A DNA stretch of 64,000 nucleotides, from contig WJME01000139.1 of the NCBI GenBank assembly GCA_014728115.1, positions 107,198 to 171,197 on the forward strand, in the 5' to 3' direction. The notes beneath the pieces were generated by a model. It did not search any database. It was given only the letters and a program-made list of their open reading frames with translations, and was not told where the DNA came from. The number at the start of each line of letters is the position of its first letter. The stretch's first letter is position 1. This DNA is from Candidatus Zhuqueibacterota bacterium. Lineage in GTDB: Bacteria > Zhuqueibacterota > Zhuqueibacteria > Residuimicrobiales > Oceaniaggregativiventaceae. Made by a program: the position numbers and the translations under genes. Positions 44,297 through 53,249 of this stretch are shown here, in pieces.

Positions 44297-45232
44297 ATGA
44301 ACCGTCTCTTGACAGTACTGGTCCTTTATCTGGTCTGTCTGGCGGTGCCTTTCGCACAATCAGAGACCTCCCTTTGGCAGGTAAAATTTTTATTCACCTT
44401 TGGCCAGAGTGGTGAGGAACCCGGTCAGTTTCATCAACCCCTGGGAATCACCGCAGCCACCACACAGGCGATTTATGTCACAGATACCGGCAATCATCGT
44501 ATCCAAAAATTCGACAAGAACGGACAACTGCTACGGTTTATGGGGGGGTTCGGGTTTTCGTCCGGACAATTTCAGCGTCCCACCGATTTGAATACGTTAA
44601 ATGGACTCTCTATATATGTGGCTGATCTTGAAAATAATCGTATCGAACAATACGACAAAGACCTGAACTGGATCACCTCGATCATCCCTCAAGAGAATTG
44701 GGATGAGCGATTCCGCTTCATGTTCCCGAGTTCCCTGGCCATGAGTCTTTATGGCGAATTGTTTGTGCTGGATAACGAACAGAATAAAATTATCAAACTA
44801 AACTCTCAATTCGAGCCGGTGCTTGCATTTGGCGGATATGATTGGGGAGAAGGTGAACTGGTCGAACCGATGCAACTGTGTGTTGCCAGTGATGAAAAAG
44901 TCTATGTGACTGATGCCGGAATGGGCTGCGTTCAGGTTTTTGACTATTTTGGTAATCATATCCAGTGTCTCGGTAAGTCGATTTTGCAAAAACCCTTTGG
45001 GATCGCACGTCACAGCAGCGGATTGATTCTGGTCAGCGATCGGGCAACCAACTCTTTGATCGGATTTGATAAAGGACGCCGGGTATTCAGTGTGGGCGGT
45101 AAGGGAAAAAAATTGGGAGCTTTTGATCATATTGGAGATCTAGCCGTGATTGAAAATCGCATTTATGTCGTAGATACGGATAACAATCGAATACAGGTGT
45201 TCGAGTTGAATAAAAGAGCCAATAACCGATAG
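44297..45232 (+). CDS. secreted NHL-repeat beta-propeller protein
   Basis: A 311-residue protein with a signal peptide (1-20, LVCLAVPFA) and about six NHL-type repeats. The clearest are QAIYVTDTGNHRIQKFDKNG, LSIYVADLENNRIEQYDKD and NRIYVVDTDNNRIQVFELN. The propeller should sit in the periplasm or on the surface and bind proteins or glycans. AGGAGG precedes the ATG. The 1140-residue outer-membrane protein gene starts 5 bases after the stop codon, so they are in one operon. Confidence 0.88.
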   Translation: MNRLLTVLVLYLVCLAVPFAQSETSLWQVKFLFTFGQSGEEPGQFHQPLGITAATTQAIYVTDTGNHRIQKFDKNGQLLRFMGGFGFSSGQFQRPTDLNTLNGLSIYVADLENNRIEQYDKDLNWITSIIPQENWDERFRFMFPSSLAMSLYGELFVLDNEQNKIIKLNSQFEPVLAFGGYDWGEGELVEPMQLCVASDEKVYVTDAGMGCVQVFDYFGNHIQCLGKSILQKPFGIARHSSGLILVSDRATNSLIGFDKGRRVFSVGGKGKKLGAFDHIGDLAVIENRIYVVDTDNNRIQVFELNKRANNR

Positions 45233-45237
45233 AGGTC

Positions 45238-48200
45238 ATGAAGCGATTCTATTTTTTGACAATTATCTTCCTAACGATTTTTCATGCTCGTGCCTGGTCT
45301 CAAAGTGTCAAACTCGAGGGACTGCAGCTTTATGAAAAAGATCTGGTGATCCTGGGACAAGACCGTAAAGGTCCTTACTTTTTGCCTGATAGCCTCATTG
45401 TGAAAGATTCCGAGACGGTCTGGATTCAACAACATCGATTAACCGAAGATCAATATCGACTGGACTATCTAAAAGGGGAGATCCGTTTTCAGGAGCTGGT
45501 GTCTGACGGTCATGAGATTCGAATTCACTATCGCATCGTTCCTGTACAGTTGGAAAAACATTTTGCATTGAATAAATTATTCAAACGCGTGCCAGGAGCT
45601 CAGACAGGAACCGGCGAACCTGTCGATCCCCGTCGGCAAGAGGAGGAGGAAATCGATTATGCCTCGCAACTGAACAAAAGCGGAAGTATCACCCGGGGTA
45701 TATCTGTCGGCTCTAATCGAGGCTTGAAAGTCAATTCCAGTCTGAATATCAATGTCAGTGGCAAGGTGGCTGACAAAGTGGAGGTTTTGGCTGCGCTCAC
45801 CGATCAGAATACTCCGATTCAGCCTGAAGGCACCACTCAGACTTTGCAAGAAATCGACAAGGTTTTTGTAAAAATCAATGCTCCCAATATGTCAGCGACC
45901 CTGGGGGATTATCATTTGACCCTCCCGGAAAGCGAATTTGCACGCTATTCACGCAAGCTCCAGGGGGCAATGGGAGAAGCGCATACCCAAAACTGGGACG
46001 TTATGGTCTCCGGTGCAGTGACAAGGGGCAAATACCTCTCTCAGCGAATCCAGGGCCGTGAAGGATTTCAGGGACCTTATCAGCTCAAAGGAGAACGGGG
46101 ACAAATCGATATCATTGTTCTCGCCGGAACGGAACGGGTCTATATCGACGGACAACCTATGGTGCGGGGCGAATCCAACGATTATATCATCGATTATGCC
46201 GCCGCACAAATCACCTTTACCCGCCGCCGATTGATCACCAGCGACTCCCGTATCGTCGTGGATTTTCAATATTCAGATGAAAAATTCAAACGTAATCTCT
46301 ACAGTGCCCGGGGAGAGTCGAGGTTGTGGGATGACCGCTTAAAATTTTCTACGACTCTGTTACGTGAGGCGGATGATAAAGACAATCCGCTCGATTTTGT
46401 CCTGACCGATGAGGTCTCGGATATTCTCTCCAATGCAGGCGATAATCCGGCCGCTGCATTCATCGATGCCGCTGAATTCGTTGGCCGGGGAGAGGGACGA
46501 TATAGTCGCGATTCTGAAGGATATTTTGTTTTTGTGGGCAATGATTCCGGTGATTATCAGGTGTCATTTTCGGATGTGGGCACCGGCAATGGCAGTTATC
46601 GATATATGGGAGGAGGACGATACGAATATGTGGGAGAAAACCAGGATCGCTATGCGCCGGTCACCCTGCTCTCTACGGCCAAGAGTCACTCTGTCGTCGA
46701 TTTTGGACTGGAATTTGCGCCCACCTCTTTTCTCTCCGTCAATGGTGAAATGGCGATCAGTAGTTTCGATCAAAATACCTATTCTGGACTGGATGATAGC
46801 GATAATAGCGGTCTGGCGCAAAATTGGCAAATCGCCTTGACACCCGATTCCATGTCCCTTGCAGGGATTCCGTTGGGAAGCCTGGAACTGACCGGCCGAA
46901 TGCGCACTATACAAAACCGCTTTCGCGATATCGACAGATCCACACAAGTGGAATATAACCGACGATGGGATCTTTCGGAAAATCTGGATCGCGGCGAGAA
47001 TGTCCAGGAATGGTCTTTGCGATATCAGCCGGTGCACGGCTGGTCTGTGGGCAGTGAATATGGCAAAATCGCAAAAGGCGAGCTGTTTAATTCCAGCCGA
47101 CTCTCGTTTTTCAGCCAGTTGATCCGTCCCCATCTGCCGCAATATCGATATCAATGGGAGCATATCGATAAAGACGATCAAAACCAGCAACGTCTCGGTG
47201 ACTGGACCCGTCAACGAGGCTCTGCTCATTCACAGATCGGACTCTTTAAACCTTTTTTTGAGTATGAGGGCGAAGTTAAGAAGGAAAACTGGGCAGATTC
47301 CCTGTATACCGGGTTTAAATTCGATGATGTTAGCGGCGGACTCGAGGTTGGAACCGGTAAACGGGTCAGCGGTTCTTTGAGTATGTCTTGGCGCCGCGAC
47401 GACGACTATACCGGGTTTGAAAGGTTTAGCCGCAGTTCCGATGCACTTACACAAAATATTTTGTTGCAATTTCAGAGATTGGGAGCTTTTTCAGGCACCA
47501 TGGCCTTTACTCACCGCGAGCGGTCCTATGCCGATGATCAGATCCCTGACAAGCGCACGGATCTGGCGGAAATGCGTCTGAATTTCACGCCCTGGCAGCG
47601 CGCCGTGAGCGGGGATGTGAATTACCAGATTTCCAATACCGCAACTGCAAAAAAAGAACGGATCTATATCAAAGTCAGCCAGGGAGATGGCAATTATCGG
47701 TTTGATGAGGATCTCAAAGAGTATGTCGTGGATCCGCTCGGGGACTATATCATGCGCATTCTGACAACGGATGAATTTATCCCCACCATCGAACTGAAAA
47801 GCAGCGCACGGCTGCGCCTGGATCCCTCGCGCTTTTTCAGTCTGGATCGCAACGAGAACAAAAGCGAATCTCTATTTACAAATGCTTTAAAAGCCATCTC
47901 GACAGAAAGTTATGTCGCCCTGGAAGAACGTTCCCAAGAAAAATCTGTTTGGGATATTTATCTGTTTGATTTACAAAAATTTCGCCAGCCCGGAACCACT
48001 GTGTTTGGTAATCTGCATACCCGTCAGGATATAAACTTGTTCGAGCATGACCGGGATTTTTCAGTGCGCTATCGTTATCAATTCAGAGATGAACTCAACA
48101 ATCAATATCTGGAGGGCGGACAGGATCGCCTCGAAACCGAGCAGACGGTGCGGATTACCGCCCGCTTGTTCGATCAGTTGGGGACACGGGCCGAATTGGG

Positions 48201-48660
48201 TCAAAAACAGACCCGCCGTACGTTTGCCAATGCCAACCGCCAGGACAGAGATATTCTTGCACGCGAAGGCAGTTTGGATCTCTCTTTTCGGCCGGTTCAG
48301 GTTCTCGAATTCGGGCTTTTATCGAGGTTTTCGATAGAACAGGATCGGGTCTATGAAGAGCCGACCCGGGTACGCGCTATTGCCATGACCCCCCGGGTCA
48401 GCTATGCCTTTCGAGGTAAAGGACGCCTGAGCGGTGAAATCGAATGGAGCTATGTAGACGCCGAACCTAAAGGACGCTTGATCCCATACGAGATGGCCAG
48501 TGGCCGAAGTCTGGGCAGTTCCATGCGCTGGGATTTTCGATTCGATTATAGAATTTCCAATACCATCAATGCCACGATCTCGTATACGGGCCGAAATGAA
48601 CCGGAAAGAGACCGTACCTTGCATACGGCCAGAGCTCAAGTCACTGCAGCGTTTCGTTAA
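45238..48660 (+). CDS. large outer-membrane beta-barrel protein with conserved FCB-type N-terminal region
   Basis: An 1140-residue protein with a signal peptide (about 1-21, ending HARAWSQS). After a beta-rich N-terminal domain comes a conserved block: GSITRGISVGSNRGLKVNS (about 151-169), then KVEVLAALTDQNTPIQPEG and TLGDYHLTL. This resembles large outer-membrane proteins of Bacteroidota, Ignavibacteria and relatives, distantly similar to SprA-type proteins. From about residue 350 the sequence alternates polar and hydrophobic residues as in a big barrel, and it ends with ARAQVTAAFR, a possible barrel-insertion signal. It lies between an NHL propeller gene and an Omp85-type gene. Function unknown. 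Confidence 0.85.
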   Translation: MKRFYFLTIIFLTIFHARAWSQSVKLEGLQLYEKDLVILGQDRKGPYFLPDSLIVKDSETVWIQQHRLTEDQYRLDYLKGEIRFQELVSDGHEIRIHYRIVPVQLEKHFALNKLFKRVPGAQTGTGEPVDPRRQEEEEIDYASQLNKSGSITRGISVGSNRGLKVNSSLNINVSGKVADKVEVLAALTDQNTPIQPEGTTQTLQEIDKVFVKINAPNMSATLGDYHLTLPESEFARYSRKLQGAMGEAHTQNWDVMVSGAVTRGKYLSQRIQGREGFQGPYQLKGERGQIDIIVLAGTERVYIDGQPMVRGESNDYIIDYAAAQITFTRRRLITSDSRIVVDFQYSDEKFKRNLYSARGESRLWDDRLKFSTTLLREADDKDNPLDFVLTDEVSDILSNAGDNPAAAFIDAAEFVGRGEGRYSRDSEGYFVFVGNDSGDYQVSFSDVGTGNGSYRYMGGGRYEYVGENQDRYAPVTLLSTAKSHSVVDFGLEFAPTSFLSVNGEMAISSFDQNTYSGLDDSDNSGLAQNWQIALTPDSMSLAGIPLGSLELTGRMRTIQNRFRDIDRSTQVEYNRRWDLSENLDRGENVQEWSLRYQPVHGWSVGSEYGKIAKGELFNSSRLSFFSQLIRPHLPQYRYQWEHIDKDDQNQQRLGDWTRQRGSAHSQIGLFKPFFEYEGEVKKENWADSLYTGFKFDDVSGGLEVGTGKRVSGSLSMSWRRDDDYTGFERFSRSSDALTQNILLQFQRLGAFSGTMAFTHRERSYADDQIPDKRTDLAEMRLNFTPWQRAVSGDVNYQISNTATAKKERIYIKVSQGDGNYRFDEDLKEYVVDPLGDYIMRILTTDEFIPTIELKSSARLRLDPSRFFSLDRNENKSESLFTNALKAISTESYVALEERSQEKSVWDIYLFDLQKFRQPGTTVFGNLHTRQDINLFEHDRDFSVRYRYQFRDELNNQYLEGGQDRLETEQTVRITARLFDQLGTRAELGQKQTRRTFANANRQDRDILAREGSLDLSFRPVQVLEFGLLSRFSIEQDRVYEEPTRVRAIAMTPRVSYAFRGKGRLSGEIEWSYVDAEPKGRLIPYEMASGRSLGSSMRWDFRFDYRISNTINATISYTGRNEPERDRTLHTARAQVTAAFR

Positions 48661-48671
48661 GCAGGTGTGTT

Positions 48672-50429
48672 ATGAAAAAAATGATTCTAAAACTTTTTCT
48701 CTTTTGTTCGATAGCCTTGGCACAGCCGCAGAATAATCTCGTTCTCGAGCGATTCGAACTGATCGGCGTGGCCAAAGTCTCCATGTCCAAAGCCCGTTCA
48801 TGGACCAACCTGAAAACCGGAATGCCTTTTGACGAGTCCCGTGCGTTTGACGCTGCCAAAGCCTTATTACACGCCTATGCCGAACAGGGTATGCCCTATA
48901 CTCGCGTAGATTCCATGCGCTATCAAACAGAGACAAATAAAGTCCTTTTGTCTATATATGTCACCGAAGGTGAGACGTTGAGATGGGGAGAAATTCATGT
49001 ACAGGGAGCCGATTCTGCGGTGGTAGAGAAACTCTATGAGCGCATTGAAACGCGTCCCGGCGAATCTTTGAACAATGCCAGATTTCATGCGGACATGATG
49101 GATGGAGTTCGCTATCTCACTCAACGGGGATATCCCTTTGGCCAAATCGAATTGCAGAATGTCACATTAGACACCTCACTGCAGCATGAAAAAAGACTCG
49201 ATATTGCTGTCGAACTCTATGCCGGTCCCAAAATAGTGATCAATGACATTCAGATTGAAGGAAATACGATTACCCAGGATTATGTGATCGAACGCGAACT
49301 GGGCATCAAAATCGGTGATCTTTACCGGCAGGATAAAGTGGATAGAATCCCCGATCGCCTGATGAGGACCGGATATTTTTCACGGGTCGATCCTGCTCGA
49401 GTCTTTTATACTCAGGGCAATGAAGGAGGGCTGTTGTTATCCTTACAAGAAGGCCCCTCCAGCCGCTTTGACGGTGTGATTGGCTACAATCCTGGAACTG
49501 AACAGGAAAAGGGGTATTTTACCGGCCTCTTGGATATCTCATTGGGAAATCTTTTCGGGACAGGTCGCGCCTTGCATGTTCACTGGCAAAAACGCGATCG
49601 TAAAACCCAGGAACTGGAATTTAACTACCGTGAACCCTGGGTAGCAGGCTGGCCGGTTCATATCGGATTTGGATTTGAACAGTTGATCCAGGATACCACC
49701 TATGTGCAAAGAGAACTCGGTCTCGATATTGCCATGCCCTTGTGGGAAAATTTCACGGGACTGGCCCGGATTTCACGTCAAAGTATCTCCCCTGATTCGT
49801 TGAGCAGTTATCTCTTTGGAATCCCCAACAGCAATACCCTGACAGCGACCGCAGGATTCAGCTATGACAGCCGTGATGATCTGATCAATCCCCGAAAAGG
49901 TGTATATTATAAAACCACGCTTTCGGCGGGACAAAAAAAGAACCTCGGCCCGGATAGCCTGGTCTCCATCATGCAGTTGGAAAAACAGGTGGATAATAAA
50001 CGGCTGGAAATGGATCTGGAAACCTATTTTGAGTTTTTCGACCGCCAGGTCATTGCCCTCACGTTTCATGGTCGCCAGATAAAAAGTACCGAGCGAGTGA
50101 TTCCGTTACCGGATCAGTACCGTGTCGGCGGGGCCAGATCTTTACGCGGGTTTCGCGAGGATCAGTTTTTCGGAACAAGTGTCGCATGGTCTAACCTGGA
50201 ATACCGGTATATTTTGGGACGCAGATCCAGGGTTTCGCTTTTTCTGGATTCCGGATTTATCACCACACAGGACCGAGAGGGCAATAAAGATGAACTGCTG
50301 AAATTGGGCTATGGGTTTGGTTTTCGATTACAAACCGGACTCGGGATAATGGGCGTCGATTATGGACTCGCAAAAGGCGACGGCTTTATGGAAGGCAAGA
50401 TTCATGTTGGATTGGTCAACGAGTTTTAA
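48672..50429 (+). CDS. Omp85-superfamily outer-membrane protein (BamA/TamA-like)
   Basis: A 585-residue protein with a signal peptide (1-17), about three POTRA-type beta-alpha-beta repeats (about 20-260, for example LRWGEIHVQGADSAVVEKL and IVINDIQIEGNTITQDYVIE) and a 16-strand-type barrel (about 265-585). The conserved loop-6 motif is GGARSLRGFREDQFFG near 486-501. The length and three POTRA domains fit TamA or short BamA-like proteins rather than housekeeping BamA, which usually has five. It starts 11 bases after the 1140-residue gene, so it may insert or partner with that barrel (inference). It is closed by a strong terminator. Confidence 0.9.
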   Translation: MKKMILKLFLFCSIALAQPQNNLVLERFELIGVAKVSMSKARSWTNLKTGMPFDESRAFDAAKALLHAYAEQGMPYTRVDSMRYQTETNKVLLSIYVTEGETLRWGEIHVQGADSAVVEKLYERIETRPGESLNNARFHADMMDGVRYLTQRGYPFGQIELQNVTLDTSLQHEKRLDIAVELYAGPKIVINDIQIEGNTITQDYVIERELGIKIGDLYRQDKVDRIPDRLMRTGYFSRVDPARVFYTQGNEGGLLLSLQEGPSSRFDGVIGYNPGTEQEKGYFTGLLDISLGNLFGTGRALHVHWQKRDRKTQELEFNYREPWVAGWPVHIGFGFEQLIQDTTYVQRELGLDIAMPLWENFTGLARISRQSISPDSLSSYLFGIPNSNTLTATAGFSYDSRDDLINPRKGVYYKTTLSAGQKKNLGPDSLVSIMQLEKQVDNKRLEMDLETYFEFFDRQVIALTFHGRQIKSTERVIPLPDQYRVGGARSLRGFREDQFFGTSVAWSNLEYRYILGRRSRVSLFLDSGFITTQDREGNKDELLKLGYGFGFRLQTGLGIMGVDYGLAKGDGFMEGKIHVGLVNEF

Positions 50430-50435
50430 ATAATA

Positions 50436-50464
50436 AAAAAGGCTGCCGTTTTGGCAGCCTTTTT
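50436..50464. terminator. bidirectional rho-independent terminator
   Basis: Stem AAAAAGGCTGCC / GGCAGCCTTTTT (12 pairs) with a 5-base loop, between the 3' ends of the Omp85-type gene and hsp20. It gives a T-run on both strands. Confidence 0.9.
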
Positions 50465-50470
50465 ATGGTC

Positions 50471-50920
50471 TTAGCGAATTTCGATAGACCTGGGTTTGGC
50501 TTCTTCAGCTTTGGGGATCTTTACCGTCAATACACCATTTTTATAATCCGCTGAAATCTTTTCCTGATCGACTTTTTCGGTCAGCCTGAAAGATCTTTCG
50601 AATTGGCCATAAGCGCGTTCCAACAGATAATGATTTTTGGAATCTTCTTTGGTTTCGTATTTGCGTTCGCCTTTGATGGTCAATACATTGTTTTCCAAAG
50701 ACACATTCAGGTTTTCCTTGTCAACACCCGGGATATCCATGCGAACCACATAGTGATCGTTCGTGCCTTCGATATCAGTGCGGGGTGACCAGGTTGAAGC
50801 CTCCTGTCCCGACCGGATCTCCCGGCGGTTCAATGCCGGAAAAAAGTCGCTGAAAAAACTGTCCAGTGCGTTTGGAAGTAAATCGCTATCATTAAAATAA
50901 CCTCTTTTTACCAGTGTCAT
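50471..50920 (-). CDS. Hsp20/alpha-crystallin small heat-shock protein
   Basis: A 149-residue chaperone. The alpha-crystallin domain runs from about residue 45 to 145, with VVRMDIPGVDKENLNVSLENN, a LTIKGERKYE strand, FERSFRLTEKVD and the closing DYKNGVLTVKIPK motif. The C-terminal IXI-like tail is RSIEIR. GGAGGG precedes the ATG. It shares a bidirectional terminator with the envelope module and a 281-base divergent upstream region with the M14 peptidase gene, where direct repeats occur. Confidence 0.95.
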   Translation of the reverse strand: MTLVKRGYFNDSDLLPNALDSFFSDFFPALNRREIRSGQEASTWSPRTDIEGTNDHYVVRMDIPGVDKENLNVSLENNVLTIKGERKYETKEDSKNHYLLERAYGQFERSFRLTEKVDQEKISADYKNGVLTVKIPKAEEAKPRSIEIR

Positions 50921-51099
50921 GATGACCCTCCTGATTGTTTATGTAAATAAATTGTTTATCGTTTCGTTTTCTACTCTATCTCTTTGCAAGTGCCATGCCA
51001 AAATTGAGTCTCTATACAAGATGATCGATCAAGACTTTGATGTTTATAGATTTAGGAGGGATAGCCGCGAGGTTCTGTTCAAAACGCTATGTCGGCTGT

Positions 51100-51149
51100 G
51101 TCTGTCAAAATGTCACAGTTGTCACTGACTCGTCTGTCAAAAATTCACA
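51100..51149. repeat. pair of 18-base direct repeats upstream of hsp20 and the M14 gene
   Basis: GTCTGTCAAAATGTCACA (51100-51117) and GTCTGTCAAAAATTCACA (51132-51149) match at 16 of 18 bases and are spaced 32 bases start to start, about three helix turns. A further TGTCA lies between them. They look like tandem regulator sites in the divergent region. They do not match the CIRCE element. Confidence 0.6.
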
Positions 51150-51201
51150 ATGATCTCGTTTTTTGCTGTTGATTGTTGGCTGGAAATTCGTATATTTCGA
51201 T

Positions 51202-52242
51202 ATGCAATCTGCATTCGAGAAAATACTCACAGTCAGAGATCAGGACAAAAAAAATGCCCGGATCATAGGTGAGTCGCGGCAGGGCCGGCCTATTTTTGCG
51301 TTTCGATATGGTCAGGGTCCCCTGGGGCTCAGCCTGTTGGCGGGCTGTCATGCAGATGAACCCGTGGGACCCCGCTTTTTAAGAGCTCTGTGTTCCTATC
51401 TTGCTTTTCTGCCTGCAGATCATCGATGGTTTAAAGACTATACCTGGCACCTCATTCCACATATCAATCCTGACGGCGAAATCGTGAATCAACGTTGGTA
51501 TGACGATACGGATGAAACCTATGATCTCGTGAGCTATTTAAAATTTCGGGTGCGCGAAAAGCCGGGGGATGATATCGAATTCAATTTTCCTTTTGATTCC
51601 TCTGATCAGGGAGCGCGTCTGGAGAACCGTGCCGTATACGATTGGTGGCGGGATCAAAATATCCCGTTTCATTTGCATTGTTCTCTACACGGGATGACCG
51701 GAGGAGCCGGTCCCTGGTTTCTCATCGAGCCGACCTGGATCGGGCGCACCCAAAAACTGCGCACTCGTTGCGAGGAACAGGTGCATGAAATGGGATACAA
51801 GCTGCACGATATAGAGCGCCAGGGGGAAAAGGGGTTTCACCGCATCAGCCCGGGATTTTGTACACGTCCTGATTCGCAAGCCATGCGGGACTTTTTTATG
51901 AGCCGGAACGACCCAGAGACTGCGCACAAATTTCGCCCGAGTTCCATGGAGTCTATACGATCTCTGTATGGTGACGTTCTGACCCTGGTCAGTGAGATGC
52001 CGTTATTCATTTTTCCCGGGATTGGCGAAAAATTGGGACCTCCGGATCCTGTTGCAGAACAGTGGAAAGAAAGGCTCGAAACCTGGACAAACGAGCTGGA
52101 AAAAGGAAATGAAACCCTTGTTCGTCGAGAGGTCGGCCAATCCGGCCTCCGGGCCATGCCTGTCCGTCATCAAATGAAATTGCAGTGGCGTTTTATTACC
52201 GCCGGCATAAAAGCCGTTCAGAGATACCAGGGGATAGATTGA
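51202..52242 (+). CDS. M14 family zinc carboxypeptidase-like protein
   Basis: About 347 residues. The first zinc motif is CHADEP (49-54, histidine 50 and glutamate 53), and the third ligand is histidine 163 in HCSLHGMTGG. HINPDGEIVNQRWY (87-100) corresponds to the substrate-binding NPDG(E) region of M14 enzymes. A glutamate in VSEMPLFIFPG is a candidate general base. No signal peptide, so it may act in the cytoplasm on peptides or amide conjugates. ATG at 51202 is preferred to a TTG at 51163. The C-terminal helical region (about 280-347) is not part of the core fold. Confidence 0.82.
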   Translation: MQSAFEKILTVRDQDKKNARIIGESRQGRPIFAFRYGQGPLGLSLLAGCHADEPVGPRFLRALCSYLAFLPADHRWFKDYTWHLIPHINPDGEIVNQRWYDDTDETYDLVSYLKFRVREKPGDDIEFNFPFDSSDQGARLENRAVYDWWRDQNIPFHLHCSLHGMTGGAGPWFLIEPTWIGRTQKLRTRCEEQVHEMGYKLHDIERQGEKGFHRISPGFCTRPDSQAMRDFFMSRNDPETAHKFRPSSMESIRSLYGDVLTLVSEMPLFIFPGIGEKLGPPDPVAEQWKERLETWTNELEKGNETLVRREVGQSGLRAMPVRHQMKLQWRFITAGIKAVQRYQGID

Positions 52243-52288
52243 TCATATACACCTGTTAAACAATATAGAACTGAATAGGAGTGTGCAT

Positions 52289-53245
52289 ATGCAGAAACGA
52301 CCATTGGGAAAATCGGATATGAATTTTACCACCATCGGCCTGGGGACATGGGCCATGGGCGGAGCTGACTGGGATTTCGGATGGGGTCCTCAGGACGATA
52401 AAAAGTCGATAGATACGATTCATAAGGCCCTCGATATGGGAGTCAACTGGATCGATACGGCCCCTGTTTATGGTCTCGGTCACTCTGAAACCGTGGTGGG
52501 CCGGGCTCTTGAAGGAATATCTGAAAAACCTTATATTGCCACCAAATTGGGCCGCGTATGGAATGAAAAAAAAGAGTTGGGATTTGACCTCAGGCCGAGC
52601 AGTATCCGCAAAGAGATAGAAGACAGTCTGCGGCGCCTGCAAGTGGAGATCATCGATCTCTATCAAATCCATTGGCCCCGCGATAAAGACGATGTGGAGC
52701 GCGCCTGGGAAACCATGGCCGAACTGGTGCATGAAGAAAAGGTCCGCTATCTCGGCATCTGTAACGCGAGTGTCGAACAATTGCAATCGATCTCTCGCAT
52801 CTATCCGGTCACGTCGTTACAACCCCCCTATAGTTTGGTGAAACCGGATGTCGAAAATGAGCTTTTGCCCTATTGTCAGGAAAATCAAATCGGTGTGGTT
52901 CCCTATAGTCCAATGTATAAAGGCCTTCTTACCGGTAAGTTCAGCCATGAATACATGCAAAACCTGCCTGAAAGCGATCACCGCCACCGTGATCCGCAAT
53001 TCCAGGATCCACAGCTGGATCAGAATCTGAAAATGGTGGATCAGTTAACCGAAATCGCGTCAAGATCCGGCTACAAAGTCGCTCAACTGGCGATAGCCTG
53101 GACTCTGAAAAATCCGGCTGTGACCTCGGCCATTGTCGGCGCAAGAAAACCTGATCAGCTGAATGATATCGTCCCGGCCGGTGACTGGGAGTTGAGCGAT
53201 GAAGAAAAAGCAGAAATCGATCGAATCAAAGCAAAACACAGTTGA
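52289..53245 (+). CDS. aldo/keto reductase
   Basis: A 318-residue NADPH-dependent reductase. Tetrad residues are aspartate 56 and tyrosine 61 in WIDTAPVYGLG, lysine 86 in IATKLG and histidine 128 in YQIHWPRD. C-terminal cofactor region AIVGARKPDQLNDI. ATG at 52289 is chosen over GTG at 52283 because AGGAG lies 7 bases upstream of the former. It is related to, but clearly different from, the reductase at 7328-8287. The next gene begins right after it, suggesting one operon with purine salvage genes. Confidence 0.9.
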   Translation: MQKRPLGKSDMNFTTIGLGTWAMGGADWDFGWGPQDDKKSIDTIHKALDMGVNWIDTAPVYGLGHSETVVGRALEGISEKPYIATKLGRVWNEKKELGFDLRPSSIRKEIEDSLRRLQVEIIDLYQIHWPRDKDDVERAWETMAELVHEEKVRYLGICNASVEQLQSISRIYPVTSLQPPYSLVKPDVENELLPYCQENQIGVVPYSPMYKGLLTGKFSHEYMQNLPESDHRHRDPQFQDPQLDQNLKMVDQLTEIASRSGYKVAQLAIAWTLKNPAVTSAIVGARKPDQLNDIVPAGDWELSDEEKAEIDRIKAKHS

Positions 53246-53249
53246 TCCC

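Noticed and set aside
46564..47229. 221-codon open frame antisense to the large outer-membrane gene
   Set aside because: It is a shadow of a strongly supported reading frame with signal peptide and beta-strand pattern; no ribosome site or domain is visible.
50921..51201. CIRCE element upstream of hsp20
   Set aside because: No TTAGCACTC/GAGTGCTAA inverted repeat is present; only the unrelated GTCTGTCAAAA direct repeats are seen.
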